Below, in pieces: positions 41,879 through 49,959 of a stretch of DNA of 64,000 nucleotides (its first letter is position 1; each line of letters opens with the position of its first letter). This stretch comes from Bacteroides fragilis (GTDB taxonomy: Bacteria; Bacillota; Clostridia; Lachnospirales; Lachnospiraceae): the NCBI GenBank assembly GCA_023664485.1, contig JAMPFK010000001.1, positions 147,188-211,187 on the forward strand, read 5' to 3'. Made by a program: the position numbers and the translations under genes. Under the pieces are notes generated by a model. The model had not been told where the DNA came from and ran no database searches. It saw only the letters and a list, made by a program, of their open reading frames with translations.

Positions 41879-42193
41879 ATGGCGGAGTTAAAATGTGGTG
41901 TGGAAAATTGTTGCTATAATCGGGAATGCTATTGCTGCAAGGGCGATATCATGGTAGGCGGACAGCATGCGGATACCAGCAGGGGCACCTGCTGCGAGAG
42001 CTTTGCGCCGAACAGGGGCGACGCCTACACGAGTTCTTTGAGCCATCCGAGCAGAACGATCAGCATCGACTGCGAGGCGACAAAATGCATGTATAATGAT
42101 CATTACAGATGCTATGCGGATCATGTGGATATCAGAGGCTGCGGCGCGGCGGACTGTAAAGGAACGGAGTGCGCGACCTTCAGGGAAGCATAG
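41879..42193 (+). CDS. DUF1540 protein with two cysteine-rich repeats
   Basis: A 104-residue protein with two DUF1540 units: CGVENCCYNRECYCCKGDI ... CCESF (about 6-42) and CEATKCMYNDHYRCYADH ... CATF (about 64-101). The conserved cysteines suggest metal binding; members are common in spore-forming Clostridia and of unknown function. TCAGGAGG precedes the ATG. Confidence 0.9.
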   Translation: MAELKCGVENCCYNRECYCCKGDIMVGGQHADTSRGTCCESFAPNRGDAYTSSLSHPSRTISIDCEATKCMYNDHYRCYADHVDIRGCGAADCKGTECATFREA

Positions 42194-42221
42194 AGGGATT
42201 TTTAGGGGAGGCTGGGTTTTT

Positions 42222-42974
42222 GTGAAAAGAAAAACAATTGGGAAAGTGACAGCCTGTATGCTGGCGTTTATGCTGCTGGCAGGCTGCGGCGCAAAGCCGG
42301 ATACGCAGGAGACGCTTGCGCAGGGGGATGCCGTTACGGATGAAGCGCAGCCGGAAGGCGCTTCCCCGGAGAACGGCGCGGAAGGCGGTACGGAGAACGA
42401 AGCCGGCGCGGAAGAAAAGGGTTCGGAAGACGGAAATAAAACGCCGGAACCGCTTGAAATAGACGAGGCGACGAAGGCGGAACTGACGACGCAGCTGCTT
42501 TTGGAGAACGAGCTGGATACGTCTGTTCTGGAGGATGATGGAACTACGGATAAATGTACCTTTGCCCTGCCGGAAGATTTTACAGCGGTGGAGGATATAC
42601 CGGGAATGTATGTGACGAAACGTTATCCAATCGATGCCTCCACGATTTATTATGCGGAGATGGACAAGGATATTTCCATGCAGCTGATGACCGAAGAGAC
42701 TTATGTGGAGCAGATGGAGAGCAATTTTCAGAATTATTATGATATGGAAGTCGATGTTAATCTGCAGAGCTTCGAGAAGATCAGGATAAGCGGCCATCCG
42801 GCTTTCCGTATCCTGTGCACCTATATGGTGGACGGCATAGAGATCACGCAGCTGGCGTATGTGATCAATGCCGATAAAAGCTATGTTGTTACATACTCCC
42901 AGACCGATGAATATTATCGGATGGATGAATTTGAGGCAAGCGCGGCGACGATAGAGCTGGAGCTGGAAAACTGA
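42222..42974 (+). CDS. Lipoprotein of unknown function
   Basis: A 250-residue lipoprotein starting at GTG 42222, eleven bases after GGGGAGG. The lipobox MLLAGC puts the lipidated cysteine at residue 22. An acidic, E/G/A-rich linker (about 25-75) leads to a compact domain (about 95-250; CTFALPEDFTAVEDIPGMY, GHPAFRILCTYMVDG, IDADKSYVV-like strands). The domain resembles the small extracytoplasmic PsbP/DUF-type folds, but I do not assign it. The frame is open further upstream, overlapping the DUF1540 gene, without a better start. Confidence 0.75.
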   Translation: MKRKTIGKVTACMLAFMLLAGCGAKPDTQETLAQGDAVTDEAQPEGASPENGAEGGTENEAGAEEKGSEDGNKTPEPLEIDEATKAELTTQLLLENELDTSVLEDDGTTDKCTFALPEDFTAVEDIPGMYVTKRYPIDASTIYYAEMDKDISMQLMTEETYVEQMESNFQNYYDMEVDVNLQSFEKIRISGHPAFRILCTYMVDGIEITQLAYVINADKSYVVTYSQTDEYYRMDEFEASAATIELELEN

Positions 42975-43034
42975 GAACTGCAGCGGCCCGGCGGCTGAGC
43001 CGTTACGGTTTTCATATTTTTTCCAGTCGGCTGC

Positions 43035-43063
43035 TTGACATTTTCCACCCCCTGTGGTATAGT
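43035..43063 (+). promoter_or_regulatory. Promoter of the infC operon
   Basis: TTGACA (43035-43040) and TATAGT (43058-43063), 17-bp spacing. It is the best consensus promoter in the window, giving a leader of about 300 bases. Confidence 0.75.
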
Positions 43064-43069
43064 ATCAAC

Positions 43070-43340
43070 GTGCGTGAAAGCATATAAGGGCAAAGCAGAG
43101 TATCCACTCTCACCCTGCGGCGAATGGGCTGGCAGGCGTTCATAGGTCAGAAACGGGCATTTCCCTGGTTTAAGGGAAATATTGTGATGTATGATAAGGT
43201 GGATAGCTGTGCTATCCGCTTTTCTATTATATATACAGGAAATTGCCCGATGAAAGATAATCTGCGAAGCAGATTTTCTTGTGCGGGAAATGAGGCGGTG
43301 TAAAGCATTTCGGAGAAAATGCTCTTTCAGCGCACACGAT
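43070..43340 (+). promoter_or_regulatory. infC-rpmI-rplT leader (L20 leader-type attenuator)
   Basis: A long untranslated leader with the conserved-looking stretch around ATCCACTCTCACCCTGCGG and GGCAGGCGTTCATAGGTCAG. Stems: ATTTCCC/GGGAAAT (43159-43180), GGATAGC/GCTATCC followed by GCTTTTCT (43201-43224, terminator-like), AATCTGC/GCAGATT followed by TTCTT (43259-43280) and AGCATTT/AAATGCT (43304-43323). In Firmicutes L20 binds such a leader and promotes premature termination when ribosomal protein is in excess; that role is by family position and similarity. Confidence 0.75.
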
Positions 43341-43373
43341 ATGGGAAAATGTATTTTTTAGGAGGGAAAGGTT

Positions 43374-43880
43374 ATCAGCGATTTATTCATCAACGAACAG
43401 ATTAGAGACAAAGAAGTCAGAGTGATTGGAGAAAACGGGGAACAGCTCGGCATTATGTCCTCAAGAGAAGCGATGAGGCTCGCGGAGGAAGCAGGCGTCG
43501 ATCTGGTGAAAATCGCGCCGGCAGCGAAGCCCCCGGTCTGCAAAATTGTGGATTATGGAAAGTTCAGGTATGAACAGGCCAGAAAAGAGAAGGAAGCAAA
43601 GAAGAAACAGAAGGTCATTGAGATCAAGGAAATCCGGTTATCCCCTAACATCGATACCAACGATTTGAATACGAAGGTAAATGCTGCGAGAAAATTCATC
43701 ACAAAGGGCGACAGAGTCAAAGTGACGCTTCGTTTCCGCGGGCGTGAGATGACGCATATGAACAGCAGTAAACATATATTGGATGATTTTGCCGGAGCGC
43801 TCTCTGACATTGCGGTCATGGAGAAGGCTCCCAGGGTGGAAGGCAGAAGCATGACAATGTTTTTAGCTGAGAAGCGATGA
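43374..43880 (+). CDS. infC: Translation initiation factor IF-3 (AUC start)
   Basis: A 168-residue IF-3, which keeps 30S subunits free and proofreads start codon choice. The N-domain begins SDLFINEQIRDKEVRVIGENG and the C-domain ends with the usual basic strand and EGRSMTMFLAEKR. The conserved N-terminus requires initiation at ATC 43374, seven bases after AGGAGGG. An in-frame TAG at 43359-43361 excludes an upstream start, and the first ATG/GTG/TTG codon downstream is GTG 43422, which would remove 16 conserved residues. Non-AUG starts (AUU in E. coli) are the known basis of IF-3 autoregulation. Confidence 0.95.
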   Translation: MSDLFINEQIRDKEVRVIGENGEQLGIMSSREAMRLAEEAGVDLVKIAPAAKPPVCKIVDYGKFRYEQARKEKEAKKKQKVIEIKEIRLSPNIDTNDLNTKVNAARKFITKGDRVKVTLRFRGREMTHMNSSKHILDDFAGALSDIAVMEKAPRVEGRSMTMFLAEKR

Positions 43881-43952
43881 GCTTATTCAGTTTAAAATAA
43901 ACGATATCCGTTATGATATCTCATTAATGATAAATACAGGAGGAATTTTGAA

Positions 43953-44150
43953 ATGCCAAAAATGAAGACAAGCAAGTCAGCTGCAAAACGTTTTAAAGTG
44001 ACCGGAACCGGTAAACTGAAAAGAAACAAAGCTTATAAACGCCATATCTTGACTAAGAAGACCACGAAGAACAAGAGGAATCTTAGAAAGCCTGCTATGA
44101 CAGATGCAACCAACGTTAAGAATATGAAGAAAATTTTACCGTATTTATAA
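43953..44150 (+). CDS. rpmI: 50S ribosomal protein L35
   Basis: A 65-residue, highly basic protein with the full L35 pattern (MPKMKTSKSAAKRFKVTGTG, then KRNKAYKRHILTKK). AGGAGGAATTTTGAA precedes the ATG. Second gene of the infC-rpmI-rplT operon. Confidence 0.97.
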   Translation: MPKMKTSKSAAKRFKVTGTGKLKRNKAYKRHILTKKTTKNKRNLRKPAMTDATNVKNMKKILPYL

Positions 44151-44192
44151 ATGCGCAGTTTATAGATATGTTTTTGAAGGAGGAAAAAAGAC

Positions 44193-44549
44193 ATGGCAAG
44201 AATTAAAGGCGGTTTGAACGCCAGAAAAAAACACAACAGAGTTTTAAAGCTCGCAAAGGGATATAGAGGCGCAAGATCCAAACAGTACAGAGTGGCAAAG
44301 CAGTCTGTCATGAGAGCATTGACGTCTTCCTATGCAGGCAGAAAAGAGAGAAAGCGTCAGTTCAGAAGACTGTGGATCGCGCGTATCAATGCGGCGGCAA
44401 GAATGAACGGCCTTTCTTACAGCAGATTCATGTATGGACTGAAAAATGCGGGCGTGGAAATCAACAGAAAGATGCTGTCCGAAATGGCGGTAAACGATGC
44501 GGATGGTTTTAAAACACTGGCGGAGCTTGCGAAAGCAAATCTCAAATAG
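44193..44549 (+). CDS. rplT: 50S ribosomal protein L20
   Basis: A 118-residue protein with MARIKGGLNARKKHNRVLKL and LWIARINAAARMNGLSYSRF. It binds 23S rRNA early in assembly and is the feedback regulator of this operon in Firmicutes. AAGGAGGAAAAAAG lies before the ATG. A terminator follows at 44565. Confidence 0.97.
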   Translation: MARIKGGLNARKKHNRVLKLAKGYRGARSKQYRVAKQSVMRALTSSYAGRKERKRQFRRLWIARINAAARMNGLSYSRFMYGLKNAGVEINRKMLSEMAVNDADGFKTLAELAKANLK

Positions 44550-44564
44550 GGTGAAGGTTACAAA

Positions 44565-44598
44565 TGGAGAATGGCAGAGCGCCGTTCTCCATTTTTTA
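44565..44598 (+). terminator. Terminator of the infC operon
   Basis: GGAGAATGGC and GCCGTTCTCC (one wobble) form a 10-bp stem with a short loop, followed by ATTTTTT. Confidence 0.85.
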
Positions 44599-44640
44599 AA
44601 AAATTCCAGGAAGGACAGAGCAGAAAAAGGAGATAAAGAA

Positions 44641-46080
44641 ATGGGCGTATTAGAGGGAATCGAGCCGGCGCCGGTCTTTCATTTTTTTGAAAAGATCTGC
44701 AGCATACCGCACGGCTCCGGCAACGAAGCGGCAGTCAGCGATTATTTGAAACAGTTCGCGCAGGAGAGGGGGCTTTTCTGCATACAGGACGAATGGAAGA
44801 ACATTATCATCGTCAAGGAAGCGGCTTCCGGCAGGGAAGCGGAGGAAACGCTGATTCTGCAGGGGCATATGGATATGGTGGCCGTTAAGGAGCCGGACTG
44901 TGATATCGATATGGAAAAAGAGCCGCTGCGTCTTGTGGTGAACGGAGATGAGATTTCCGCGGAGGGGACGAGCCTCGGCGGCGATGACGGGATTGCGGCC
45001 GCCTATATTCTGGCGCTGCTGGATTCCAGGGAGATTTCACACCCGCGGCTGGAGGCCGTTCTGACCGTAGGGGAAGAAGCCGGTATGGATGGAGCCAGGG
45101 AAATCGACCTGTCCATGTTAAGAGGGCGCAGGATGCTAAATCTGGACAACGAGGAAGAAGGTGTTCTGCTGGCAAGCTGCGCGGGCGGGCTGCGGGCGGA
45201 CTGCAGGCTGCCGGTCGTCTGGGAAAAAAGAAGCGGAAGCGTGCTGCATATACAGGTGGCGGGCTTACAGGGCGGACATTCCGGCGCGGAGATCGTCAAA
45301 GAGGGCGGCAATGCCAATTGTCTGATGGGGCGCGCGCTGGATGCGCTTGTGCGCGAAACCTCGGCTTCCCTGCTTTCCATGAAGGGCGGGCTTGCGGACA
45401 ATGCGATTCCGCGGCAGGCGGATGCCCGCGTTATGCTGAAAGAAGAAGAGAAAGAAACTGCGCTGGCGGCTTTACGCGGCATGGAAGAGAAGTTCCGGCA
45501 GGAGTTTTCCGTCAAGGATCCCGGTGTCCGGGTCGTGGCGGAGGAAGAAGGAGAGCTGGACGCGGACTGTTTACAGGCGGCGGATATGGAAAAAGCCGTG
45601 CGTTTTTTACTGGCAATGCCGAACGGCATACAGGCGATGAGCGCCGATGTGGAAGGGCTGGTGGAAACCTCGCTGAATCTCGGCATTATGGAGCTTACGG
45701 CGGACTGCCTCCGGCTGTCCTATGCGGTAAGGAGCTCTCTGGAGAGCGGAAAAGAGGCGGTGTGCAGAAAAATGGCCGCGGTTTCATATCTGGCGGGCGC
45801 TTCGATGGAGCTGCGGGGCGATTATCCGGGCTGGGCTTACCGGAAGGATTCGCCGCTGCGGGATAAGATGATAAGCGTCTACGAGAGGATGTATGGGGAA
45901 AAGCCGCAGGTACAGGCGATTCACGCCGGTCTCGAATGCGGCCTGTTCGCCGGAAAACTGCAGGGCCTCGATTGTATTTCCTGTGGTCCCGACATGAAGG
46001 GGATTCATACGGCAGAAGAGGTTCTCAGCATTTCTTCCGTAAAGAGGGTATGGGAATATCTTTTGGAAATATTGGCGTAA
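44641..46080 (+). CDS. pepD: Aminoacyl-histidine dipeptidase (PepD, M20 family)
   Basis: A 479-residue cytosolic metallopeptidase that cleaves dipeptides such as Xaa-His. Zinc ligands lie in LQGHMDMV (His, with the following catalytic Asp), SLGGDDGIAAAY (bridging Asp), VGEEAGMDGA (catalytic Glu pair), LNLDNEE and IHAGLECG / GIHTAEE near the C-terminus. A lid domain occupies about 195-390. Length fits the family. AAAGGAGATAAAG precedes ATG 44641, so the longer frame that overlaps rplT is rejected. It has its own unit after the infC operon terminator. Confidence 0.94.
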   Translation: MGVLEGIEPAPVFHFFEKICSIPHGSGNEAAVSDYLKQFAQERGLFCIQDEWKNIIIVKEAASGREAEETLILQGHMDMVAVKEPDCDIDMEKEPLRLVVNGDEISAEGTSLGGDDGIAAAYILALLDSREISHPRLEAVLTVGEEAGMDGAREIDLSMLRGRRMLNLDNEEEGVLLASCAGGLRADCRLPVVWEKRSGSVLHIQVAGLQGGHSGAEIVKEGGNANCLMGRALDALVRETSASLLSMKGGLADNAIPRQADARVMLKEEEKETALAALRGMEEKFRQEFSVKDPGVRVVAEEEGELDADCLQAADMEKAVRFLLAMPNGIQAMSADVEGLVETSLNLGIMELTADCLRLSYAVRSSLESGKEAVCRKMAAVSYLAGASMELRGDYPGWAYRKDSPLRDKMISVYERMYGEKPQVQAIHAGLECGLFAGKLQGLDCISCGPDMKGIHTAEEVLSISSVKRVWEYLLEILA

Positions 46081-46120
46081 AATATTGGGAAATTGACAGG
46101 AATATTGCCGGAAATTGCCC

Positions 46121-46149
46121 TTGACATTTCTATTTGGGAAGGGTAGGCT
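46121..46149 (+). promoter_or_regulatory. Promoter of the thioesterase gene
   Basis: Perfect TTGACA (46121-46126) and TAGGCT (46144-46149), 17-bp spacing. Confidence 0.55.
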
Positions 46150-46184
46150 AGTAGTTGAAGTTAATACGGCAGGAAAGGAAACGT

Positions 46185-46604
46185 ATGTCAATGACCGCTT
46201 ATGAGCATCAGGCGCAGTATTATGAGACCGATCAAATGGGAATCATCCATCATTCCAATTATGTCAGATGGATGGAGTCGGCCAGAATCTGGTGGATGCG
46301 GCGGGCCGGCATCGATTACCGGAAGATGGAAGAGGACGGTATTATCAGCCCGGTGGTGAGCGTTTCCTGTCAGTACAGGTCGATGGTGCGTTTCGGTGAT
46401 ACCATATTGATTTCTGTAAAAATCGAGAAGTACAATGGCGTGAAACTTTCTTTGTCCTATTGTGTTACGGATAAGGAGAGCGGGGAAGTAAGGATGACCG
46501 GGAACAGTGAACATTGTTTTATGGACAGGGGTGGACATCTGGTCTCCTTAAAGAAGAAATATCCGGATTATGACGAGGCTTTTGTGAGGGAGTTAAGAGC
46601 ATGA
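46185..46604 (+). CDS. Acyl-CoA thioesterase, YbgC/4-hydroxybenzoyl-CoA type
   Basis: A 139-residue single hotdog-fold protein. The signature YYETDQMGIIHHSNYVRWMESAR contains the catalytic aspartate of the YbgC/FcbJ group and the central hotdog helix. It hydrolyses acyl-CoA thioesters; chain specificity is unknown. The ATG at 46185 (or 46191) follows GGCAGGAAAGGA; a TTG at 46155 is in frame but unsupported. The gene is 25 bp before the EAL protein and likely shares its transcript. Confidence 0.9.
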   Translation: MSMTAYEHQAQYYETDQMGIIHHSNYVRWMESARIWWMRRAGIDYRKMEEDGIISPVVSVSCQYRSMVRFGDTILISVKIEKYNGVKLSLSYCVTDKESGEVRMTGNSEHCFMDRGGHLVSLKKKYPDYDEAFVRELRA

Positions 46605-46629
46605 TTATGATGCGGCAGGGGTATAAAGT

Positions 46630-47970
46630 ATGGAGGAAGCAAAAGATATCCTGACAGGATTGGACCGGTATGAAACATTTTTAAGGAAACTGGATTCGGA
46701 AATTAAGAAAATAAAGGATTACAGGATAGCGATTACCTATACTGACATCAGATATTTCAAGTATATCAATGATACCTTCGGTTATCAGAAGGGCGATATG
46801 CTGTTGAAGGAATTCGCCCGTCAGGTAACGGAGGATAATCCCCATATGCTGTGCGCGGCGAGAGTGGTCTCGGATAATATCATTTTGGCGGTCCGGCTGG
46901 AAAACCATATCTCTGACGATGATTTTTACAGATTCATCTGTCAGTGCAATCGGAAAATGGAGGAAAAGTTCCGGGAGGAATATTCAGCCGCGAGGCTGAA
47001 ATTCTGTACGGGCATCAGTTTTATCGGCAGGGACGACCGCCATCCGGATGCTGCGACAGCGGTTTCCAACGCTAATCTGGCGAGGAAAATGGCAAAGGGA
47101 ATGAAAGACGACTGTTGTGTGATGTTTGACAGCAGAATGGTCGAAGGAATTAAAAAAGAGGTGGAGATAACCTCTTCTCTGTCCGGGGCGATCGAGAACG
47201 GGGAATTAAAGGTTTATTACCAGCCGAAAATAAAAACGGGCTCTTTCCGGATGGAGGGCGCTGAGGCGCTGGTCCGCTGGCAGAAACCGGACGGCCATTT
47301 TATTTATCCGGACGAGTTTATCCCGCTCATCGAGCGGAGTGGACAGATCGTAGAACTGGATTATTTTGTATACCGGGAAGTGTTCAAATTCATTGCCGGG
47401 CGTATGCGGGAGAGGAAACCTGTCGTGCCGATTTCGGTCAACGTCTCCAGAGAGCATTTGAATAAAATGGAAATCTTGCCATATGTGCGTTCGCTGTTTA
47501 AAGAGTACCGGATTCAGCCGGATCTGATAGAGTTTGAGCTGACGGAAAGCATTTATATCGATAATACAGGGAAAGCGCTGGAATTGATTGAAGGGTTTCA
47601 TGAGATGGGGACAAAGGTATCGATGGATGATTTCGGTTCCGGTTATTCCTCCCTGAATCTGCTGAGCAGGCTGCCCATCGATATTATCAAGCTGGATAAA
47701 GTCTTTTTGCGGGATGAGAAAGATGAAAACCGCCTGAAAGAGAACGATAAGATCATTATTTCCTGCATCGTCGATATGGCGCGGAAGCTGCGCATCACAT
47801 CGTTGTGCGAGGGCGTGGAGACGCCGGAACAGAGCGACTATCTTTCGCAGATAGGCTGTGAGCTGCAGCAGGGCTATTATTTTTCGAGGCCTGTTCCAAG
47901 GACGGATTTTGAGATGTTCATGGATCGGAACTGCCAGGCCCGGATGGAAGATTTTGCAATAGCCCAATAG
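46630..47970 (+). CDS. Degenerate GGDEF-EAL protein, cyclic-di-GMP phosphodiesterase
   Basis: A 446-residue cytoplasmic protein. The N-terminal GGDEF-like domain (about 20-170) keeps the fold (DIRYFKYINDTFGYQKGD) but has RVVSDNI in place of the GGDEF signature, so it cannot be a cyclase. The EAL domain (about 185-430) keeps its metal and substrate residues: EALVRW, SVNVSREHL, FELTES, MDDFGSGYSSL, IKLDK and CEGVET. It should hydrolyse cyclic-di-GMP to pGpG, with the dead GGDEF perhaps serving as a GTP-sensing module as in known cases. No sensory or membrane domain. Confidence 0.92.
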   Translation: MEEAKDILTGLDRYETFLRKLDSEIKKIKDYRIAITYTDIRYFKYINDTFGYQKGDMLLKEFARQVTEDNPHMLCAARVVSDNIILAVRLENHISDDDFYRFICQCNRKMEEKFREEYSAARLKFCTGISFIGRDDRHPDAATAVSNANLARKMAKGMKDDCCVMFDSRMVEGIKKEVEITSSLSGAIENGELKVYYQPKIKTGSFRMEGAEALVRWQKPDGHFIYPDEFIPLIERSGQIVELDYFVYREVFKFIAGRMRERKPVVPISVNVSREHLNKMEILPYVRSLFKEYRIQPDLIEFELTESIYIDNTGKALELIEGFHEMGTKVSMDDFGSGYSSLNLLSRLPIDIIKLDKVFLRDEKDENRLKENDKIIISCIVDMARKLRITSLCEGVETPEQSDYLSQIGCELQQGYYFSRPVPRTDFEMFMDRNCQARMEDFAIAQ

Positions 47971-48047
47971 GGTATGCCGCGGAAATCAGTCTTCCGTTAT
48001 CCGTGAGGGTATGCGCCGCCGGCCGGTTTAAAAAGGTAAATCAATAG

Positions 48048-48077
48048 AAAAGCAGCCATCTTATACGGCTGCTTTTT
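48048..48077. terminator. Bidirectional terminator between the EAL gene and tRNA-Pro
   Basis: AAAGCAGCC (48049-48057) pairs with GGCTGCTTT (48067-48075), with A-run and T-run on either side, so it can serve both converging transcripts. Confidence 0.85.
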
Positions 48078-48084
48078 ATGCGAA

Positions 48085-48157
48085 TCGGAATGACAAGACT
48101 TGAACTTGCGACCTCTACTTCCCTAAAGTAGCGCTCTACCACCTGAGCCACATCCCG
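48085..48157 (-). tRNA. tRNA-Pro(AGG)
   Basis: On the minus strand a 73-base cloverleaf: acceptor CGGGATG/CATTCCG (with the C1-G72 pair typical of proline tRNAs), D stem GCTC/GAGC, anticodon stem CTACT/AGTAG with loop TTAGGGA (anticodon AGG), and T arm GCAAG-TTCAAGT-CTTGT. Discriminator base A. The 3' CCA is not encoded. Confidence 0.92.
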
Positions 48158-48169
48158 AAAGCATTTATC

Positions 48170-48198
48170 ATTATAGCCGATTTGAAATGAAAAAGCAA
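48170..48198 (-). promoter_or_regulatory. Promoter of tRNA-Pro
   Basis: Minus-strand TTGCTT (48198-48193) and TATAAT (48175-48170), 17-bp spacing, 12 bp upstream of the tRNA 5' end. Confidence 0.75.
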
Positions 48199-48252
48199 CC
48201 CCTGTTTTATAAAAATCACGGAACAGGTTGAAAGAAGGGCAGAGTTATTCAC

Positions 48253-48549
48253 ATGATAGATAAAAAAAATTTTCATCCGCTCAATTATATTAAGAAAGAA
48301 GAATATTCTGGAAGCATGGAGGGAATGCGGTATATGCTGAAGCGGGTTAAAGGGGAGGAAAACGACCTGATCCGGGTGACGATCTGGCCGGAGCCCTATG
48401 GAATTCACAGGACGCCGGAGGAAGAAAAGCAGTCGTTCGATGTGCCCCTCACCGAGGAAGGCGTAGAGCAGGCCGCGGACTGGCTGAATGAACAGTATGA
48501 AGAGCAGAAAGAAAGATGGAAAGGAAGCCTGCGGAAATCGTGGGTTTAA
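48253..48549 (+). CDS. Small hypothetical protein
   Basis: A 98-residue cytoplasmic protein, not named. It contains GMRYMLKRVKG and DLIRVTIWPEPYGI, predicted strands with a Trp-Pro turn, and an acidic amphipathic C-terminal helix (EEGVEQAADWLNEQYEEQ). Length and composition resemble short uncharacterised Clostridia proteins. The ribosome site is modest (AGAAGGGCAGAG). The MATE gene starts three bases after its stop, so the two are probably co-transcribed. Confidence 0.7.
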   Translation: MIDKKNFHPLNYIKKEEYSGSMEGMRYMLKRVKGEENDLIRVTIWPEPYGIHRTPEEEKQSFDVPLTEEGVEQAADWLNEQYEEQKERWKGSLRKSWV

Positions 48550-48552
48550 TTT

Positions 48553-49947
48553 ATGGAAATGAGAACAGAAAGAAAAAATGCCGGACCTGGCGGCGCTAAG
48601 TATGAAATGGATATGTGCAGCGGCTCCATATTGGGGAAGATTCTTTTATTTACGCTGCCGTTAATGTGTTCCAGCCTGCTGCAGCTGCTTTTCAATGCGG
48701 CGGATATCATCGTCGTGGGGAGATTTGCAGGCGACAATTCGCTCGCCGCGGTAGGTTCGACCTCGTCTTTGATCAATCTTCTGACGAATCTTTTTATGGG
48801 GCTGTCGGTGGGCGCCAACGTGCTGGTCGCGCGTTTTTTCGGGGCGAAGAACCAGAAGGATCTGTCGGAGACGGTGCAAACGGCGATGACGCTCAGCCTG
48901 TACAGCGGCGTTTTGCTGACGGTTATTGGCCTGATAGGGGCAAAGCGGATTCTGCTGTGGATGAATACGCCGGAGGACGTGCTCCCTCTGGCGGCGCTTT
49001 ATCTGCGGATTTATTTTCTGGGGATGACGGCGATGATGCTCTATAACTTCGGAAGCGCCATTTTACGGGCAATCGGGGATACCAGGAGGCCGTTATATTA
49101 TCTGACGATTGCGGGCGTTATCAACGTGCTGCTGAATCTTCTGTTCGTCGTCGTATTCAAGATGGACGTAGCGGGCGTCGCGGCGGCGACGGCGGTTTCC
49201 CAGTGTATTTCGGCGGCGCTTATCGTCCGCTGTATGATAAAAGAGCGGGGGAGCATCCATCTGGAGCTTTCCGCGCTGCGCGTGAACGGCGATAAGTTCA
49301 GAAGGATTTTGCAGATAGGGCTTCCGGCCAGCTTTCAGGGAATCCTTTTTTCCTTCTCGAACGTTATCATTCAGTCGTCGGTCAATTCCTTCGGCGCCGT
49401 GACCGTTGCGGGCAATTCGGCGGGAGCCAACATCGAAGGATTCGTTTACGTTACGATGAACGCCTTCCATCAGGCGGCGATCTCCTTTACGAGCCAGAAC
49501 GTGGGGGCTGCGAAGTACGAGAGGGTCAATAAGATCCTGTATGCGGCGCAGCTGTGCGTTATCGCGGCGGGTGTGATATTCGGAAATCTGGCGGTGTTCT
49601 TCGGCTATCCGCTGCTGCGCATGTATACGTCGAGCCCGGCGGTCATGGAGGCGGGTATGCGGAGAATGGAGATCATATGCAGATACTATGCCTTCTGCGG
49701 GATGATGGATGTTATGGTGGGGGCTCTGCGGGGCCTGGGATATGCGGTCATGCCGATGATCGTATCGCTGATCGGCGCCTGCGGCCTGCGGATTTTCTGG
49801 ATCTTTACTTTTTTCCGAATGGAGCAGTTCCATACGGTGACGTCGCTGTATCTGACGTATCCGGCGAGCTGGCTTCTGACTTTCCTGGCGCATGTATGCT
49901 GCTTCATCGTCGTACGGCGGAAACTGGCCAGAAAATGGGGCGCATAA
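48553..49947 (+). CDS. MATE family efflux transporter
   Basis: A 464-residue membrane protein with twelve hydrophobic segments in two similar halves. The first helix pair reads LLFTLPLMCSSLLQLLFNAADIIVVGRFAG, a typical MATE start, and the second half begins QIGLPASFQGILFSF. These carriers export cationic drugs or metabolites in exchange for sodium or protons. The start may be ATG 48553 or 48559; the ribosome site is weak, and coupling to the upstream small gene is likely. A hairpin terminator overlaps its stop. Confidence 0.92.
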   Translation: MEMRTERKNAGPGGAKYEMDMCSGSILGKILLFTLPLMCSSLLQLLFNAADIIVVGRFAGDNSLAAVGSTSSLINLLTNLFMGLSVGANVLVARFFGAKNQKDLSETVQTAMTLSLYSGVLLTVIGLIGAKRILLWMNTPEDVLPLAALYLRIYFLGMTAMMLYNFGSAILRAIGDTRRPLYYLTIAGVINVLLNLLFVVVFKMDVAGVAAATAVSQCISAALIVRCMIKERGSIHLELSALRVNGDKFRRILQIGLPASFQGILFSFSNVIIQSSVNSFGAVTVAGNSAGANIEGFVYVTMNAFHQAAISFTSQNVGAAKYERVNKILYAAQLCVIAAGVIFGNLAVFFGYPLLRMYTSSPAVMEAGMRRMEIICRYYAFCGMMDVMVGALRGLGYAVMPMIVSLIGACGLRIFWIFTFFRMEQFHTVTSLYLTYPASWLLTFLAHVCCFIVVRRKLARKWGA

Positions 49948-49957
49948 CGCCCCATTT
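49933..49957. terminator. Bidirectional terminator between MATE and degV genes
   Basis: AAATGGGGCG (49933-49942) and CGCCCCATTT (49948-49957) form a perfect 10-bp stem; the MATE stop codon lies in the loop. Confidence 0.85.
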
Positions 49958-49959
49958 CT

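Noticed and set aside
46065..46120. Repeated AATATTG words before the thioesterase promoter
   Set aside because: Short, irregular AT-rich repeats without consistent spacing; no support for an operator or array.
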